A stretch of 64,000 nucleotides of DNA from Thalassomonas sp. RHCl1 (GCF_947387555.1 NZ_CANDNZ010000005.1:310001-374000); one strand, 5' to 3'; counted from the stretch's first letter, positions 24,878 through 35,263 are shown. The notes: generated by a model from the sequence alone, not told the origin. Numbers and translations: made by a program.

Positions 24878-26473
24878 TTAACTCATATGCACCAGCATAT
24901 TGGTAGGCTCTTCCAGGAACGACTTCCACAAGTTATTGAAGCGGGCAATAGAGCCGCCGTCAATGATTCTGTGGTCGCCAGACCAGCTCACCTGCATAAT
25001 GGCGCGGGCTTCTACTTCACCTTTATCATTAAAGCGTGGCAGGTTTTGTACTTTACCTAAGGCCACAATAGCCGCTTCCGGCTTATTGATAATAGGGGTA
25101 GCAACCGTACCGCCGATGGCGCCGATATTCGAGATGGTAATAGTACCGCCTTTTAAATCGTCGCTGGCAACGCGGCCGTCACGGGCATCTTGCGTTAACC
25201 GGCTGATGTCTTTGGCCAGGTCTAAAATAGACTTGGTTTGTACCTGCTTAACATTTGGTACCAGCAAGCCCACTTTAGAGTCAACCGCCATGCCGATGTT
25301 ATGATCGCTGAAATAGCTGATCTCGGTGCAGTCGGCGTTAACTTGTGAGTTGATCACAGGGAACTGTTTTAATGCCAGCGACATCGCCTTCATAAAGAAC
25401 GGCATCATAGTCAATTTGATGTCCTGCTTGGCGTATACTTCTTTCAGCTCGCCGCGCAGTTTGATCAAATTGGTCATATCGATTTCTTCACAATAGGTAA
25501 AGTGAGGAATGGTCGATACCGACTCAGTCATCGCCTTGGCCATCGCCGCCTTGATACCGCGGATAGGCTCAACTTTTACGCTACCTTCTACAGCCGCTGC
25601 CGGGCTGGTTACCGGTGCAGTTGTCGAAGCAGGAGCCGAAGCTGCACCGCCTTCTTTATAAGCAATAACATCGTCTTTATACACCCGGCCTTTTTTACCG
25701 CTGCCGGGAATTTCATGAATATTGACATTAAGCTCGCGGGCAATACGTCTAACCGCCGGGCTGGCAATCGCTTTACCGTTAACAATTTTCTTGGCTTCAC
25801 CGTTACCACCAGCCGCCGCTTGCACTGGCGCAGGGGCTTGTGCAGCAACAGGTGCTGACGCTGTTGTTGCCGCAGGCGCAGCAGCAGGTTTTGCAGCGCC
25901 ACCAGCCACTTCAATGGCAAACAAAGGAGAATGTACTTTTGCGATATCGCCTTTGTTATAGTAAAGCTTAACCACTTTACCGGCATGCATGGCGGGGATC
26001 TGTACCAGCGCCTTGTCTGTCATCACATCGGCAACCGCCTGATCTTCTTCAATGACATCGCCTTCGGCTACCAGCCATTCTACCAGCTCACATTCAACGA
26101 TACCTTCACCGATATCCGGTAAGATAAAGTCTTCTACATTACTGGCACCATTTGCTGCTGCCTCAGGTGCAGGCGCCGGAGCGGCTTCCTGTACCGGCTC
26201 AGCTGCAACCGCAGGAGCCGCTTCGCCAGCGCCGCCTTCAGGCGTCATCGCAAATAAAGGTGCGTGTACCTTGGCAATGTCTCCTTTGCTGTAATACAGC
26301 TTGTCGACCTTGCCGGCATGCATCGCCGGAATTTGTACCAGGGCTTTATCTGTCATCACATCAGCGACCGGCTGATCTTCTTCGATAATATCCCCTTCAT
26401 TTACCAGCCATTCAACCAGTTCACATTCAACGATACCTTCGCCGATATCGGGTAATATAAAATCAATGCTCAT
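24878..26473 (-). CDS. bkdB: Branched-chain 2-oxoacid dehydrogenase E2 (dihydrolipoyl acyltransferase)
   Basis: 531 residues. Two lipoyl domains (residues about 2-77 and 116-190) are almost identical, each with the lipoylated lysine in VMTDKALVQIPAMHAGKV. A peripheral subunit-binding domain lies near 240-275 (ASPAVRRIARELNVNI). The C-terminal catalytic domain carries the acyltransferase signature SWSGDHRIIDG near 495-505. Alanine/proline-rich linkers separate the parts. It transfers acyl groups to CoA in valine, leucine and isoleucine degradation. Most BkdB proteins have one lipoyl domain, so two is on the high side. Last gene of E1alpha-E1beta-E2; no E3 gene is adjacent. Confidence 0.9.
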   Translation of the reverse strand: MSIDFILPDIGEGIVECELVEWLVNEGDIIEEDQPVADVMTDKALVQIPAMHAGKVDKLYYSKGDIAKVHAPLFAMTPEGGAGEAAPAVAAEPVQEAAPAPAPEAAANGASNVEDFILPDIGEGIVECELVEWLVAEGDVIEEDQAVADVMTDKALVQIPAMHAGKVVKLYYNKGDIAKVHSPLFAIEVAGGAAKPAAAPAATTASAPVAAQAPAPVQAAAGGNGEAKKIVNGKAIASPAVRRIARELNVNIHEIPGSGKKGRVYKDDVIAYKEGGAASAPASTTAPVTSPAAAVEGSVKVEPIRGIKAAMAKAMTESVSTIPHFTYCEEIDMTNLIKLRGELKEVYAKQDIKLTMMPFFMKAMSLALKQFPVINSQVNADCTEISYFSDHNIGMAVDSKVGLLVPNVKQVQTKSILDLAKDISRLTQDARDGRVASDDLKGGTITISNIGAIGGTVATPIINKPEAAIVALGKVQNLPRFNDKGEVEARAIMQVSWSGDHRIIDGGSIARFNNLWKSFLEEPTNMLVHMS

Positions 26474-26483
26474 GCTGATAATC

Positions 26484-27461
26484 CTAGTAATTGATGCTGC
26501 GTTTGATCGCTTCGTATACTTTTAAGTGATCCGGAATATATTCCTTTTCCTGCGCCAGCGGATACGGGGTATCCAGGCCACAAACACGTTCAATAGGCGA
26601 TTCTAAGTGTAAGAAACATTCCTGCTGAATGGTGGCGGCAATTTCACCGGCGAAACCACTGGTTACCGGGGCTTCGTGGCTGATCACTAAACGGCCGGTT
26701 TTAGTAACCGAGTTAGCAATGGTTTCTACGTCCCAAGGTAAAATAGAGCGAAGGTCAATCACTTCACAGGAAATGCCGTCGGCAGAAGCCATTTCTGCGG
26801 CTTTTTCCATGATTTCCATTTGTGCGCCCCAGGCAAGCAAGGTGATGTCGTCACCTGTGGTGACCACGTCTGCTTTACCTAATGGCAATTGATAATCTTC
26901 TTCCGGTACTTCACCGGTAGAAGCGCGGTATAAACGCTTAGGTTCAAAGAAAATCACCGGGTTGTCGTCGCGGATAGACGCCAGCAACAGACCTTTGGCC
27001 TGGTACGGGTTGCGGGGAACTACTACTTTCAGACCCGGGGTATGGGTGAAGTAGGCTTCCGGCGACTGGCTGTGGTATAAACCACCGGCAATACCGCCGC
27101 CGTAAGGGCTGCGGATTGTTAAGTTACCAACATCAAATTCGTTACCGCTGCGGTAACGGAACTTGGCGGATTCGTTGACGATTTGATCGAACGCCGGGAA
27201 AATATAATCGGCAAACTGGATTTCGGCAATCGGCACACTGCCCTGGGCCGCAAGACCGTTGGCAAAACCGATAATGCCCTGCTCGGTCAGCGGGGTATTG
27301 AAACACCGGTCTTTGCCGTACTTGTCCTGCAAACCGCTGGTAGCACGGAATACGCCGCCAAAATGACCAACGTCTTCACCAAAACAAAGGGCGCGATCAT
27401 TATCCGCCATTGCAATATCAAGCGCATTATTAATTGCTTGTAATAAATTCATTTGCGCCAT
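26484..27461 (-). CDS. bkdA2: Branched-chain 2-oxoacid dehydrogenase E1 beta subunit
   Basis: 325 residues, full length for the family. Motifs include [32 protein letters not shown] (the cofactor-side Glu), [27 protein letters not shown] and the C-terminal [13 protein letters not shown]. Together with E1 alpha it binds thiamine diphosphate and decarboxylates branched 2-oxoacids. It is separated from E1 alpha by 2 bases and from E2 by 10, so one operon. Confidence 0.92.
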   Translation of the reverse strand: MAQMNLLQAINNALDIAMADNDRALCFGEDVGHFGGVFRATSGLQDKYGKDRCFNTPLTEQGIIGFANGLAAQGSVPIAEIQFADYIFPAFDQIVNESAKFRYRSGNEFDVGNLTIRSPYGGGIAGGLYHSQSPEAYFTHTPGLKVVVPRNPYQAKGLLLASIRDDNPVIFFEPKRLYRASTGEVPEEDYQLPLGKADVVTTGDDITLLAWGAQMEIMEKAAEMASADGISCEVIDLRSILPWDVETIANSVTKTGRLVISHEAPVTSGFAGEIAATIQQECFLHLESPIERVCGLDTPYPLAQEKEYIPDHLKVYEAIKRSINY

Positions 27462-27463
27462 AA

Positions 27464-28645
27464 TTATAATCTCCCTGAAGTGACAGGATAAGCATCAGGA
27501 TATTTCTTGATGTGCTCAGCCAGCGCATCCAATTGATCTTGTAAATGCTTAGGTGGAACATCGTAAACGTCATTAACCATTTCTTGAAGTTCAGGCTTGT
27601 CAATTTTCTCAGCCACTTTTACCGCAGCCAATACTTCTTCACGTAAACCTTCAAACAAGGTTTCTTCCTGAGTTTCATCCCACCATTTTTGCGCCAGCAT
27701 CCAGTTCTTCATACGTAGAATAGGATCATGGGCCTGCCATTTCGCTTCTTCTTCACGGGTACGGTAACCGGACGGGTCATCAGAGGTTGAATGCGCGCCC
27801 AGGCGGTAAGACATAGCTTCGATGATCACAGGTGCACTTTCTTTTAACGCATATTCACGCGCCAGCTGCACCGCTTTCATTACCGCCAGGATATCGTTAC
27901 CGTCGATACGAATGGTTTTAATGCCGTAACCGACACCGCGCGAAGCGATACCGTTACCGACATATTGCTCGTCAGACGGAGTAGAAATGGCATAACCATT
28001 GTTGCGGCAGAAGAAAATAACCGGCGCTTTATGCACCGCCGCCATATTTAAACCGGCATGGAAGTCGCCCTCTGATGCGGCGCCTTCACCAAAATAACAA
28101 ATAGTAACGGCATCTAACCCTTGTAATTTTTGACCATAGGCATAACCCGACGCTTGTGGAATTTGGGTGCCTAACGGAGAAGAAATGGTCATGTAATTAA
28201 GTTCGTTGCTGCCGTAGTGGATCGGCATCTGACGCCCTTTACCCAGATCTTTTTCATTGCTGAACATCTGGTTCATAAACTGCTCAGTGGAGAAACCACG
28301 GAACATTAAAGCGCCCTGCTCGCGGTACTGGGCCATGATCATGTCCTGATCTTTTAACGCCGCCGCACCGCCGACACTGGTGGCTTCTTCGCCCAGTGCC
28401 GCCATATAGAAGCTGACCCGTCCCTGACGCTGGGCCGCTACCATACGTTCATCCAATACCCGGTGAAAAGCCAAAGTTTTATATACCTTAGTGGCTAATT
28501 CCTGATCGATTTCGGGTAATTCTGCCCCCGGATACAGGGTGCCATCTTGTTGTAATACTTTGAGGATTGGAATTTCAACTGAATGACCGTCAATAAAAAC
28601 AGGCTTGTGTACAACCGGCCCTTCGTTATATATCTCAGTGTTCAT
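27464..28645 (-). CDS. bkdA1: Branched-chain 2-oxoacid dehydrogenase E1 alpha subunit
   Basis: 393 residues from the ATG at 28645 ([15 protein letters not shown]), which has AAGAGA upstream; a longer frame adds 11 residues from 28678. The thiamine-diphosphate motif is [19 protein letters not shown] with the closing [11 protein letters not shown]. The phosphorylation-loop region [15 protein letters not shown] is typical of E1 alpha. First gene of the operon. Branched acyl-CoA products can feed iso/anteiso fatty acids in marine Gammaproteobacteria. Confidence 0.9.
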   Translation of the reverse strand: MNTEIYNEGPVVHKPVFIDGHSVEIPILKVLQQDGTLYPGAELPEIDQELATKVYKTLAFHRVLDERMVAAQRQGRVSFYMAALGEEATSVGGAAALKDQDMIMAQYREQGALMFRGFSTEQFMNQMFSNEKDLGKGRQMPIHYGSNELNYMTISSPLGTQIPQASGYAYGQKLQGLDAVTICYFGEGAASEGDFHAGLNMAAVHKAPVIFFCRNNGYAISTPSDEQYVGNGIASRGVGYGIKTIRIDGNDILAVMKAVQLAREYALKESAPVIIEAMSYRLGAHSTSDDPSGYRTREEEAKWQAHDPILRMKNWMLAQKWWDETQEETLFEGLREEVLAAVKVAEKIDKPELQEMVNDVYDVPPKHLQDQLDALAEHIKKYPDAYPVTSGRL

Positions 28646-28678
28646 AACATTCTCTTTATTATAAGCCTTGCGGGGCAA

Positions 28679-29122
28679 GGTGAGTTATCCTTAAATCTAG
28701 CTGCTTGTAGTATAGTCCTTAGACAGCAGTCTTTAGCAGCACTCGAGTTATAGCTTGTTGTCATGTAATAATCGCCCAGCACTTTACCTTTACGTAAACT
28801 GATATTCAAGCATTAGCAAAGAAAAGCGCTAAGATTTACCGGCCAGTTTGAGCAGTTAAGTTTACAGTTTAAAGACACAGGTGATGACTTAGCTGATGAA
28901 AAACCTGATAAAAAGCAGAATAAACAACTGGATAAATTGCTAAAAAGTCACGAATGTCCCGGGCGAAGAAAATATCGGGCAAATGAATAAATATTAGCGA
29001 ATAGCGATTAATTAACTTTCATAACCCCCCCGCCCTGTGGCTACCCTTTACTTCCCTGCATTGCCTTATTTTATTATCCAAGCTATATTCAAATTTGTTA
29101 AATATGAATAATTGAGGTAGAT
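28679..29122. other. 444-base spacer with a possible gene remnant
   Basis: It must contain the bkd promoter on the minus strand and the parDE promoter on the plus strand. On the plus strand, about 28814-28980 reads as an open frame without a start codon (fragments FEQLSLQFKDTGDDLADEKP and KLLKSHECPGRRKYRANE), which looks like the end of a lost gene. Confidence 0.3.
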
Positions 29123-29371
29123 ATGGCCACGACAAGTCTCAGCCTGGGCGAGCATTGGGAAGCCTTCATTAAAGATGAAATAGCCAGTGGCCGTTACGGC
29201 TCCGCCAGTGAAGTTGTTCGCGATGCATTGCGCACTATGGAAGAGCGTAAAACTAAGTTGGCCGCCCTAAGAGCACATTTGGCAACAGGGGCTCAACAAG
29301 CTGCCTCAGGGGACTTCGTTGATGACTTTTCTATGGATTCATTAATTGCCGATTTAGATAATAACGAGTAA
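29123..29371 (+). CDS. parD: ParD-type antitoxin
   Basis: 82 residues behind GAGGTAGAT. Residues 3-45 are a ribbon-helix-helix: [38 protein letters not shown], a near-textbook ParD/CC2985-type antitoxin. The acidic C-terminal half ([16 protein letters not shown]) wraps the toxin. It represses its own operon, and its stop overlaps the toxin start by one base. Confidence 0.9.
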   Translation: MATTSLSLGEHWEAFIKDEIASGRYGSASEVVRDALRTMEERKTKLAALRAHLATGAQQAASGDFVDDFSMDSLIADLDNNE

Positions 29372-29676
29372 TGGCAAAATACCGGGTCACACCCCAAGCC
29401 CGTGATGCTCTAAAAAATATAGCTCGATATACGGAACAACAATGGGGGAAAAACCAACGAAACATTTACCTTAAAAACCTGGAAGCAGCCTTTAATACTC
29501 TTGCGGAAAACCCAAAGCTTGGCAAGCATAGAGCAGACATCCATGAAGGTTATTACAGCTTCGCACAAGGACAGCATGTTATCTTTTACCTTATCCATCA
29601 CCAAGGCATAGATATCATAGGCATTCCCCATAAAAAAATGGACATTATCCATTATTTTCATTCCAGTAACTATTAA
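29371..29676 (+). CDS. parE: ParE-type toxin, RelE/ParE superfamily
   Basis: 101 residues with the ParE pattern: YRVTPQARDALKNIARYTEQQWG at the start, NPKLGKHRADIHEGYYSF in the middle, and HVIFYLIHHQGIDIIGIPHKKMD at the end. ParE toxins block DNA gyrase. The reading frame is intact and translationally coupled to parD (TAATG). Confidence 0.9.
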   Translation: MAKYRVTPQARDALKNIARYTEQQWGKNQRNIYLKNLEAAFNTLAENPKLGKHRADIHEGYYSFAQGQHVIFYLIHHQGIDIIGIPHKKMDIIHYFHSSNY

Positions 29677-29818
29677 CTGAAAATCAACCAGGCTCAGTAT
29701 TACTATAGTTTTCTTACCTGACAGCATCGCTGATAAGCAGTTGAAATGCATTGTTTTATATGGATAATCATCCACCTTCAAGATTTAACTTTTTCCACCA
29801 CTACAGGGACGTCCGCTT

Positions 29819-30307
29819 ATGAAACCTCATGTTTTAACTTTTCTCGGCCTATTGGTTTTAACCGGCTGCAACACTACGCCAACCGGCCACACAGAGCTGC
29901 CACTAACAGAAGCCGAGCTGTTGACCGAGAAATGGCAGCAATTAAAACGGATTGAGCCTTTATATCCCCTTGAAAGCGCCAAGGCCGATAAAGATGGCTG
30001 TGTCACCTTAGCTTATGTGATCACCCCGGATAACCTGATTGAAGATATCCAGGTGTTAGAGGCAAGTAATCGCTATTTTGCCAGGGAGGCCAAAAAGGCC
30101 CTGAGTCGCTGGAACTGGTCACAGCTAAAAAAGGGCACCATAGCAAACCCGGTAAAAACCCGTACCCGTTTTGAATTTTGCATTGAGAAACAGGGTGAGA
30201 AACAATGTGATATCACAGCCTTAGTCAACAGCAAAAGCTGTAGCGGAACAGATGTCGTTCCCGTTGTTGGTAAAAAAACCGTAACAAGAACATATCCCGG
30301 TAAGTGA
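29819..30307 (+). CDS. Lipoprotein with TonB C-terminal-like domain
   Basis: 162 residues. Lipobox LVLTGCN at residues 13-19. Residues about 42-125 resemble a TonB_C domain: IEPLYPLESAKADKDGCVTLAYVITPDNLIEDIQVLEASNRYFAREAKKALSRW. Unlike TonB it has no membrane-spanning N-terminal helix with a proline linker, so it is probably a periplasmic TonB-like lipoprotein, not an energy transducer. The last 40 residues hold a cysteine cluster (CIEKQGEKQCDI, KSC). Monocistronic. Confidence 0.75.
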   Translation: MKPHVLTFLGLLVLTGCNTTPTGHTELPLTEAELLTEKWQQLKRIEPLYPLESAKADKDGCVTLAYVITPDNLIEDIQVLEASNRYFAREAKKALSRWNWSQLKKGTIANPVKTRTRFEFCIEKQGEKQCDITALVNSKSCSGTDVVPVVGKKTVTRTYPGK

Positions 30308-30422
30308 CAAATAAATGTTATCATTTTAATCACCTACAATTAACAAAAGTTTTACACAGCAGGTGAAATATAGTAGCTTGGGGTTGGCATAATTAAGTGC
30401 CGCTATTTACAAGGAGAGATCT

Positions 30423-30605
30423 ATGAAAATTAAATTAACTAAAAAGAAACTTAAAAATTTAACCAAAGATCAAAATGTATTGCCTGTAGCAGTGACGCAA
30501 AAAGTGGGCGGTGCAGGCTGGACCTGGACTTGGACTTGTGGTTGTCATCAATCAAATGGTCCATTTGCTTGTATTCCAGGCGATAACGACAATGCCGACG
30601 CATAA
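30423..30605 (+). CDS. Double-glycine-leader peptide precursor
   Basis: 60 residues behind AAGGAGAGATCT. The leader MKIKLTKKKLKNL, then a short spacer and VTQKVGGA, matches the leader of the three peptides at 59.7-60.7 kb (MKLKLNKKKL ... ATQKVGGG). Cleavage after GG would release a 29-residue core: AGWTWTWTCGCHQSNGPF then ACIPGDNDNADA, rich in Trp and Thr with three cysteines. Such leaders are processed by C39-peptidase exporters or modification enzymes; none is near. A secreted bacteriocin or modified natural product is the best guess. Confidence 0.65.
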   Translation: MKIKLTKKKLKNLTKDQNVLPVAVTQKVGGAGWTWTWTCGCHQSNGPFACIPGDNDNADA

Positions 30606-30623
30606 ATAAGTCTTAACAGTAAT

Positions 30624-30656
30624 GCTAAAGATACCGGCTAGTATGGTATCTTTAGC
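30624..30656 (+). terminator. Terminator of the GG-leader peptide gene
   Basis: A perfect 12-bp stem (GCTAAAGATACC with GGTATCTTTAGC) around a 9-base loop, 19 bases after the stop. There is no T-run beyond the stem. Confidence 0.6.
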
Positions 30657-30753
30657 TCATCACATAAATGCCTGCCGGGTTCTGTCATAAAGCACCGGCG
30701 ACATCACTTACCGCTATTGCCGCTACCTTTCTTAGTCTTAACAACAGCAAAAA

Positions 30754-32124
30754 TTAATCCGCCAGCGTTAAACCACTGGGTAGCTTATCCGGCACCGAAT
30801 CAAGCATGTTCAGTGACGACGGATCGGTAAGTGCCGATAAGAAAGCCATCAAATTGTCAATTTCATCATCATTTAACGGCTCACCCGTGACCGCCAGTCT
30901 GGGGGAGACTGTCGACCATAAGCTAAAGATTGTACTCAGATCATCCTGGAATGTTCCCACATGCTCAGGTTCAACCTGACTGTCGTCATAGCTGGCTAAA
31001 GAAGCCTTAGGATCAAGATGGTGGCGCACGGCATCTTCTAACTTGGCAAAGGCCCCGTTATGGAAATACGGCGCTTCCAATTCAATATTACGCAGCGAAG
31101 GAGTACGGAACTTAAAGTTATCCTCCGGGTTATTGGTAATGGCACCACGCCCTAAGTCTAATGGCGCCGCCTCTCCTCTGCCGGTGCCTACCTGGGGCGC
31201 AGCGATATTATGGAAGTCGAAATCGGTTTGCAAGCCGCCGCTGTGACAGCTGGCACAATTTGCCCGACCATAAAATAATAACGCACCCTTTTTAGCATTT
31301 ACTGACAGGGCATTATTATCACCGGCTAAGTAGCGGTCAAAAGGCGAGTTTAAGGCGGTGAACTCATCGGTCATAAAGGCGCCCAAAGCTTCGGCGATAT
31401 GGGTAATATCGATATCTTCGTCCTTAACGCCGGGAAAAGCAGCGGCGAGCAGGTCATTATAACCGTCATTATTAACAACCCGCGCGGTCACTAACGGCCA
31501 AATTTGGGCAAAATCGTCATTGGTGAGTCCGGCCATTTCATTCGGCTGGCCGAATACGTCTGGCTGACCGGGAAAGCCGCGCATCTCTTCATCAGGCGTT
31601 ACCGGAATAATCGAAAATGCCGCCAGGGCATTACTGAAATTTTGCGGGGTATCGGCACCGGCGGGAGAGAAAAAGCCGGTGGCCGGGGTACCCCCTAAAC
31701 GGCCATCCCAAAACATGGTATCCCAGCCAGCCACCCCGCGGTTCCATAAACTTAAGGTATTTCGCGGCAAGAACTGAAAGAATTCATCGCCATTTTTGCG
31801 CCTGCTCGGCCCTAAGCCTATCGCCCCCTGCCCCCGGGATTGGCTTTGGGCATCGGCAGAGCCAAGCACCGGGCTGTGGCAGGTAGAGCAGGACATATTG
31901 CGACGCCCGGAAATTTCTTTTTCAAAAAACAGGTTACGCCCTAACTCCACTAAAGCCGCCGGCTGGGTTGCCGGGGGAGTCACCGGAAAAACCTGGTGAT
32001 GTTGCAGCTTTGCTCTTAAGTAATAATCAACATTGTAAACATTTGCCTGCGCTGCCCCCGAAACCGAAGCTCCCGTAAGCAGAGCAAACAATAGCGTCGA
32101 TTTTTTTAATTTTGAAAACATCAT
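30754..32124 (-). CDS. Di-haem cytochrome c peroxidase (MauG/CcpA family)
   Basis: 456 residues from the ATG at 32124, which has AGGAGAAG upstream and starts a proper signal peptide (MMFSKLKKSTLLFALL, cleavage near AQA); the longer frame to 32253 is unlikely. Two c-type haem sites are visible: MSCSTCHSP after the signal and ANCASCHSG in the second half. The conserved FWDGRLGG and TPSLRNIELEAPYFHNGAFA are family signatures. It is a periplasmic enzyme that reduces peroxide or, as in MauG, performs protein oxidation. An AraC regulator lies directly upstream on the same strand. Confidence 0.88.
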   Translation of the reverse strand: MMFSKLKKSTLLFALLTGASVSGAAQANVYNVDYYLRAKLQHHQVFPVTPPATQPAALVELGRNLFFEKEISGRRNMSCSTCHSPVLGSADAQSQSRGQGAIGLGPSRRKNGDEFFQFLPRNTLSLWNRGVAGWDTMFWDGRLGGTPATGFFSPAGADTPQNFSNALAAFSIIPVTPDEEMRGFPGQPDVFGQPNEMAGLTNDDFAQIWPLVTARVVNNDGYNDLLAAAFPGVKDEDIDITHIAEALGAFMTDEFTALNSPFDRYLAGDNNALSVNAKKGALLFYGRANCASCHSGGLQTDFDFHNIAAPQVGTGRGEAAPLDLGRGAITNNPEDNFKFRTPSLRNIELEAPYFHNGAFAKLEDAVRHHLDPKASLASYDDSQVEPEHVGTFQDDLSTIFSLWSTVSPRLAVTGEPLNDDEIDNLMAFLSALTDPSSLNMLDSVPDKLPSGLTLAD

Positions 32125-32402
32125 ATTCTTCTCCTGTAATGTCAATGGTGAGTGCCACCAATTCCTTGATGATCGATAGTTTTCAATCGAGAGACTTTTT
32201 AAACTCTGGTTATTTATAATTAGGTTCGAGAGAAAATCATCATATCCGGCCAAACAAAAGCGTTTGACTATAGATACTATCGGTGAGGCGGGCGGTTAAA
32301 AATAGACACCTTCAAGGCCAATAAGAGTCATTTTAGGTAATCAGGGGATTTTTTTGGCCAGTGCTGCAGATGCAACAGGACAGCAGGAGTTATCCCGGCC
32401 AT

Positions 32403-33416
32403 TTACCTGAAGTCTTTAAAGGTTTTCCCGGTCCACATTTTAAATGCCCGGCGAAAATTCGATAAGTTGGTATAACCCATCTGCTCGCTGACTTGATAAA
32501 TACGCAGCTTATCATTTTGTAATAAACTGATAGCTTTATCGGTTCGCACTTCATTGAGGATCTCTTTATAGGTGATATCCGATTCCTGCAGCTTACGGCG
32601 TAACGTCCGGGGCGAAAGCCCCATCAGCGCAGCAATATCGTTTTGACTCGCGCTCATATTTCCTTGCTGAATAATCGCTTTGCGTACCCGGCCGATAAAA
32701 TCACAACCGGGTTTGGCAGAGAGTTTAAGGTCAAAGTATTCGGTGAGGTTTTGCAAACTGACGGGATCATTCGAAGCAATTGGATTATGCAGTGCTTGCT
32801 CATGGAAAACGATACCGTTGAACCTGGCAGCAAAACACACCCTGATATTGGGAAAAAGCGCCCTGCTCCAGCTTTTAGGACGGGGAAAACTAAAATGGAT
32901 GGATTTTACCGCCGAGGTAAGATATCCGCCGGTGCCTTTTATCAGGGTAATATTGGCACTGATAAACATCAGGAACAAAAACGGGCCGACTTCACCAAAC
33001 TCAGCCCCCTGCTCCACCTTTAAGATACATTCATTCTTTTTAAGACATTTGTTAAGCTCAAACAAACTATTTCTCAAAGAAAAATAGCGACTTAAAGTAT
33101 CCAGTGCTTTATCTAATGTTGGCGAGCATTTAACGGCATAACCCATTAAACCAAAAGAGTGTTCGCCGATATAACGTCCCAGCTCATAACCCAGCATATC
33201 ATTGCCGGTAAGCTCAATGGCATTGACCATAAATTGCTTTTGCACAGAGAAGGCCAGCTTACCGTCGGCATCATTGAGTATATCCCGCAGCTGAGGCAAG
33301 TTCCTCAATAACTCCTGCTCATGATAACCCTGCTGCAGCAGCCAGCGATACAAGATCGCAATATGTGTGGTAGGAAATTCAAGATCGTTAAAATAATGAA
33401 GTTGTCTGCCGGGCAT
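32403..33416 (-). CDS. AraC-family regulator with arabinose-binding-like N-terminal domain
   Basis: 337 residues. The N-terminal 190 residues match the OruR/ArgR-type AraC_N family (LAFSVQKQFMVNAIELTGNDMLGYELG). Two helix-turn-helix motifs lie at the C-terminus: QNDIAALMGLSPRTLRRKLQ and IYQVSEQMGYTNLSNFRRAFK, ending in the typical GKTFKDFR. It probably activates a nearby gene; the peroxidase gene 279 bases downstream is the obvious candidate. Confidence 0.88.
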   Translation of the reverse strand: MPGRQLHYFNDLEFPTTHIAILYRWLLQQGYHEQELLRNLPQLRDILNDADGKLAFSVQKQFMVNAIELTGNDMLGYELGRYIGEHSFGLMGYAVKCSPTLDKALDTLSRYFSLRNSLFELNKCLKKNECILKVEQGAEFGEVGPFLFLMFISANITLIKGTGGYLTSAVKSIHFSFPRPKSWSRALFPNIRVCFAARFNGIVFHEQALHNPIASNDPVSLQNLTEYFDLKLSAKPGCDFIGRVRKAIIQQGNMSASQNDIAALMGLSPRTLRRKLQESDITYKEILNEVRTDKAISLLQNDKLRIYQVSEQMGYTNLSNFRRAFKMWTGKTFKDFR

Positions 33417-33630
33417 ATTCCATTATACCTAAAATAAGTTAAACCTGTTGTGAACTTATCTAGACATGGAAACAACAAAAATTATTTCAATAATTTTTTA
33501 CCGATAGGTATAAAATATAAAAAAGAACAGCCTCTGTACTGCCAGACTTGTAATGCAGGAGAAAAAATACAGGGGGGAAAAGCAACTTGCCTGTTTAACA
33601 TATAAGCATGCCAAACAGGCAATGAAGGCA

Positions 33631-34707
33631 TTAGTCGATATCGGTGGGAATAACCGTTAATAGCGCCCGCTGACCAATGGCAACAGCAGCATTGGGGAAA
33701 ATAATTGCCTCTCCGGCTTTTTTCACCCTGTGCTCGATATCACCGTCGGTTGCCAGCAGATAACCTTGTGGGAAGTCGGTAAAGTTCTCAACATCGTCGG
33801 CAAAATGCAGGGTAAAGTTTTCCTGCTCACGATTGATGGTCTGGTAAATTTCAAAAATACTGAAGTCTTCGCTGTTGTAGTCTTTTAACTGCAGATCTTC
33901 GCCGCTGATAAACCGGGTCAGGGTTTGCGTGACACCGGCAAAATTTGCCATATCGTTTTCACCAAAAGGTCTGACTTTTCCAAGTTCCACGGTAAAGGCA
34001 TCGGCGCCAAATTCATTGGACGAGAAATAGCTGAAGGTGGTGGTCGGCGAATGGCTGAGTAAGATGGTATTAACACCGCAGGCAAGCATAAACTGCAGCT
34101 GCTCTTTTTTCCACGGCTGGCCGTGCCTGAACGGATAAACGGCAAACTTATCATTTTTTGAACCGCGAATAGCGGTATGCAAGTCATAGTGGTAACGCTG
34201 GCGCTCAGATGAGATGTCACTGCCTTGAGTGAAGAAATCCCGCACGGCATTTTCTAACGCCAGTGCCCGGTGACGCTCTTTGTTGATCAGCCCGGACGCA
34301 TCCCCCTGGGGTAAAGAGTGGGCGCCGGAGAATAAACGGTTGAGGTTTTCTTCAACAAAACGTTTGCCGATATTAATCGCTGCCGGATTACCGAATAAAA
34401 ACAAGACCCGCTCTTGCAGGTGTAGTTCACCTAAAATCAGCTGCTTGACTAAATCGGTACAAATCTCAATCGGCGCAGTTTCATTGCCGTGTACCGCACA
34501 GGATAAAACGATATCTTTACTGGAAACATGATCTAAAGGTTCAAAAACGATGATGCCGGTATCTAATACGCTGACCTTGCTTTTGGCCTGCGTTTTTTTG
34601 CAGCTCACTTCAAATGAAAAAGTACTGTCAATTGACCATTCATTTGCCCGGGTTAAGGCGAGAAAATCCCCGGTGGTTTGTAATTCTTGCTGTAACGATG
34701 ACTTCAT
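33631..34707 (-). CDS. astE: Succinylglutamate desuccinylase
   Basis: 358 residues from the ATG at 34707 ([15 protein letters not shown]), preceded by AGGAG; the frame opens 7 codons earlier. Zinc-ligand motifs of the AstE/aspartoacylase family are present: [15 protein letters not shown] (His and Glu) and the later [10 protein letters not shown]. The linking [22 protein letters not shown] is also diagnostic. AstE catalyses the last step of the arginine succinyltransferase pathway, giving glutamate and succinate. astABCD are not adjacent. Confidence 0.9.
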   Translation of the reverse strand: MKSSLQQELQTTGDFLALTRANEWSIDSTFSFEVSCKKTQAKSKVSVLDTGIIVFEPLDHVSSKDIVLSCAVHGNETAPIEICTDLVKQLILGELHLQERVLFLFGNPAAINIGKRFVEENLNRLFSGAHSLPQGDASGLINKERHRALALENAVRDFFTQGSDISSERQRYHYDLHTAIRGSKNDKFAVYPFRHGQPWKKEQLQFMLACGVNTILLSHSPTTTFSYFSSNEFGADAFTVELGKVRPFGENDMANFAGVTQTLTRFISGEDLQLKDYNSEDFSIFEIYQTINREQENFTLHFADDVENFTDFPQGYLLATDGDIEHRVKKAGEAIIFPNAAVAIGQRALLTVIPTDID

Positions 34708-34825
34708 TCGGCATACTCTCCTGATCAAATAAGCGCATTAGTGTACCCGAAATTTTTGATAAAATCGTGTGTTATTCTTTTGTTGAAGGTTTGTTGAGGC
34801 CTTGAGCCGCCTGGGCTGTGAATAA

Positions 34826-35263
34826 TTATTCCCTTTCATCGAATAGCTTTTCAAGATTCGCCAGACATGCCAGCCATCCCTGCTGATGAGCCGATCTCGA
34901 TGCTTCATCGGGAAATAGGGTATGCCTGAGGATTAATTGTGCCCGGTTGGCAGAGAGCTCGCTAAAGCCCAGCTCCACCAGGCTGTCTTTGGCGATGGTT
35001 GAATTCCAGGACATCACAATCGCCGAATAGCGGGTAATTTCCTGGTAATGCCCCCAAATTGAGGCTTCAGAGCCGTCTTCAAAAAACATGGTGAGTGAAT
35101 ATTCACCGTTAACGGTAAAATTACTTCTCACCCTGGAGTCTTTATATTTTTGCGGAGCGGCGAAGAACCATTTTGACAACAGGCTCACCTGGGACCAGGC
35201 ATCAAATAATTCCCTTTTAGAACAGTTAAAAACTTTTTTAATCACTAACTCACCGGCTTTCAT
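34826..35263 (-). CDS. SRPBCC / AHSA1-like protein
   Basis: 145 residues with the START-like helix-grip pattern of AHSA1-domain proteins: VIKKVFNCSKRELFDAWSQVSLLSKWFFA at the N-terminus and the C-terminal helix HQQGWLACLANLEKLF. Its ATG overlaps the stop of an ArsR-type regulator by 4 bases. Such ArsR-AHSA1 pairs are common; the domain is thought to bind hydrophobic ligands. Ligand unknown. Confidence 0.85.
   Translation of the reverse strand: MKAGELVIKKVFNCSKRELFDAWSQVSLLSKWFFAAPQKYKDSRVRSNFTVNGEYSLTMFFEDGSEASIWGHYQEITRYSAIVMSWNSTIAKDSLVELGFSELSANRAQLILRHTLFPDEASRSAHQQGWLACLANLEKLFDERE

Noticed and set aside
25502-26455. Several open frames opposite the bkdB gene
   Set aside because: Shadows of the alanine/proline-rich linkers and the duplicated lipoyl domains. 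The E2 frame is unambiguous.
24878-28645. Pyruvate dehydrogenase operon
   Set aside because: The split E1 alpha/beta with this E2 fits the branched-chain type. Pyruvate dehydrogenase in these bacteria usually has a single-chain AceE, and no aceE-like gene is present.
32125-32253. 43-codon extension of the cytochrome peroxidase
   Set aside because: It would place a polar stretch before an otherwise perfect signal peptide; AGGAGAAG lies directly before the ATG at 32124.
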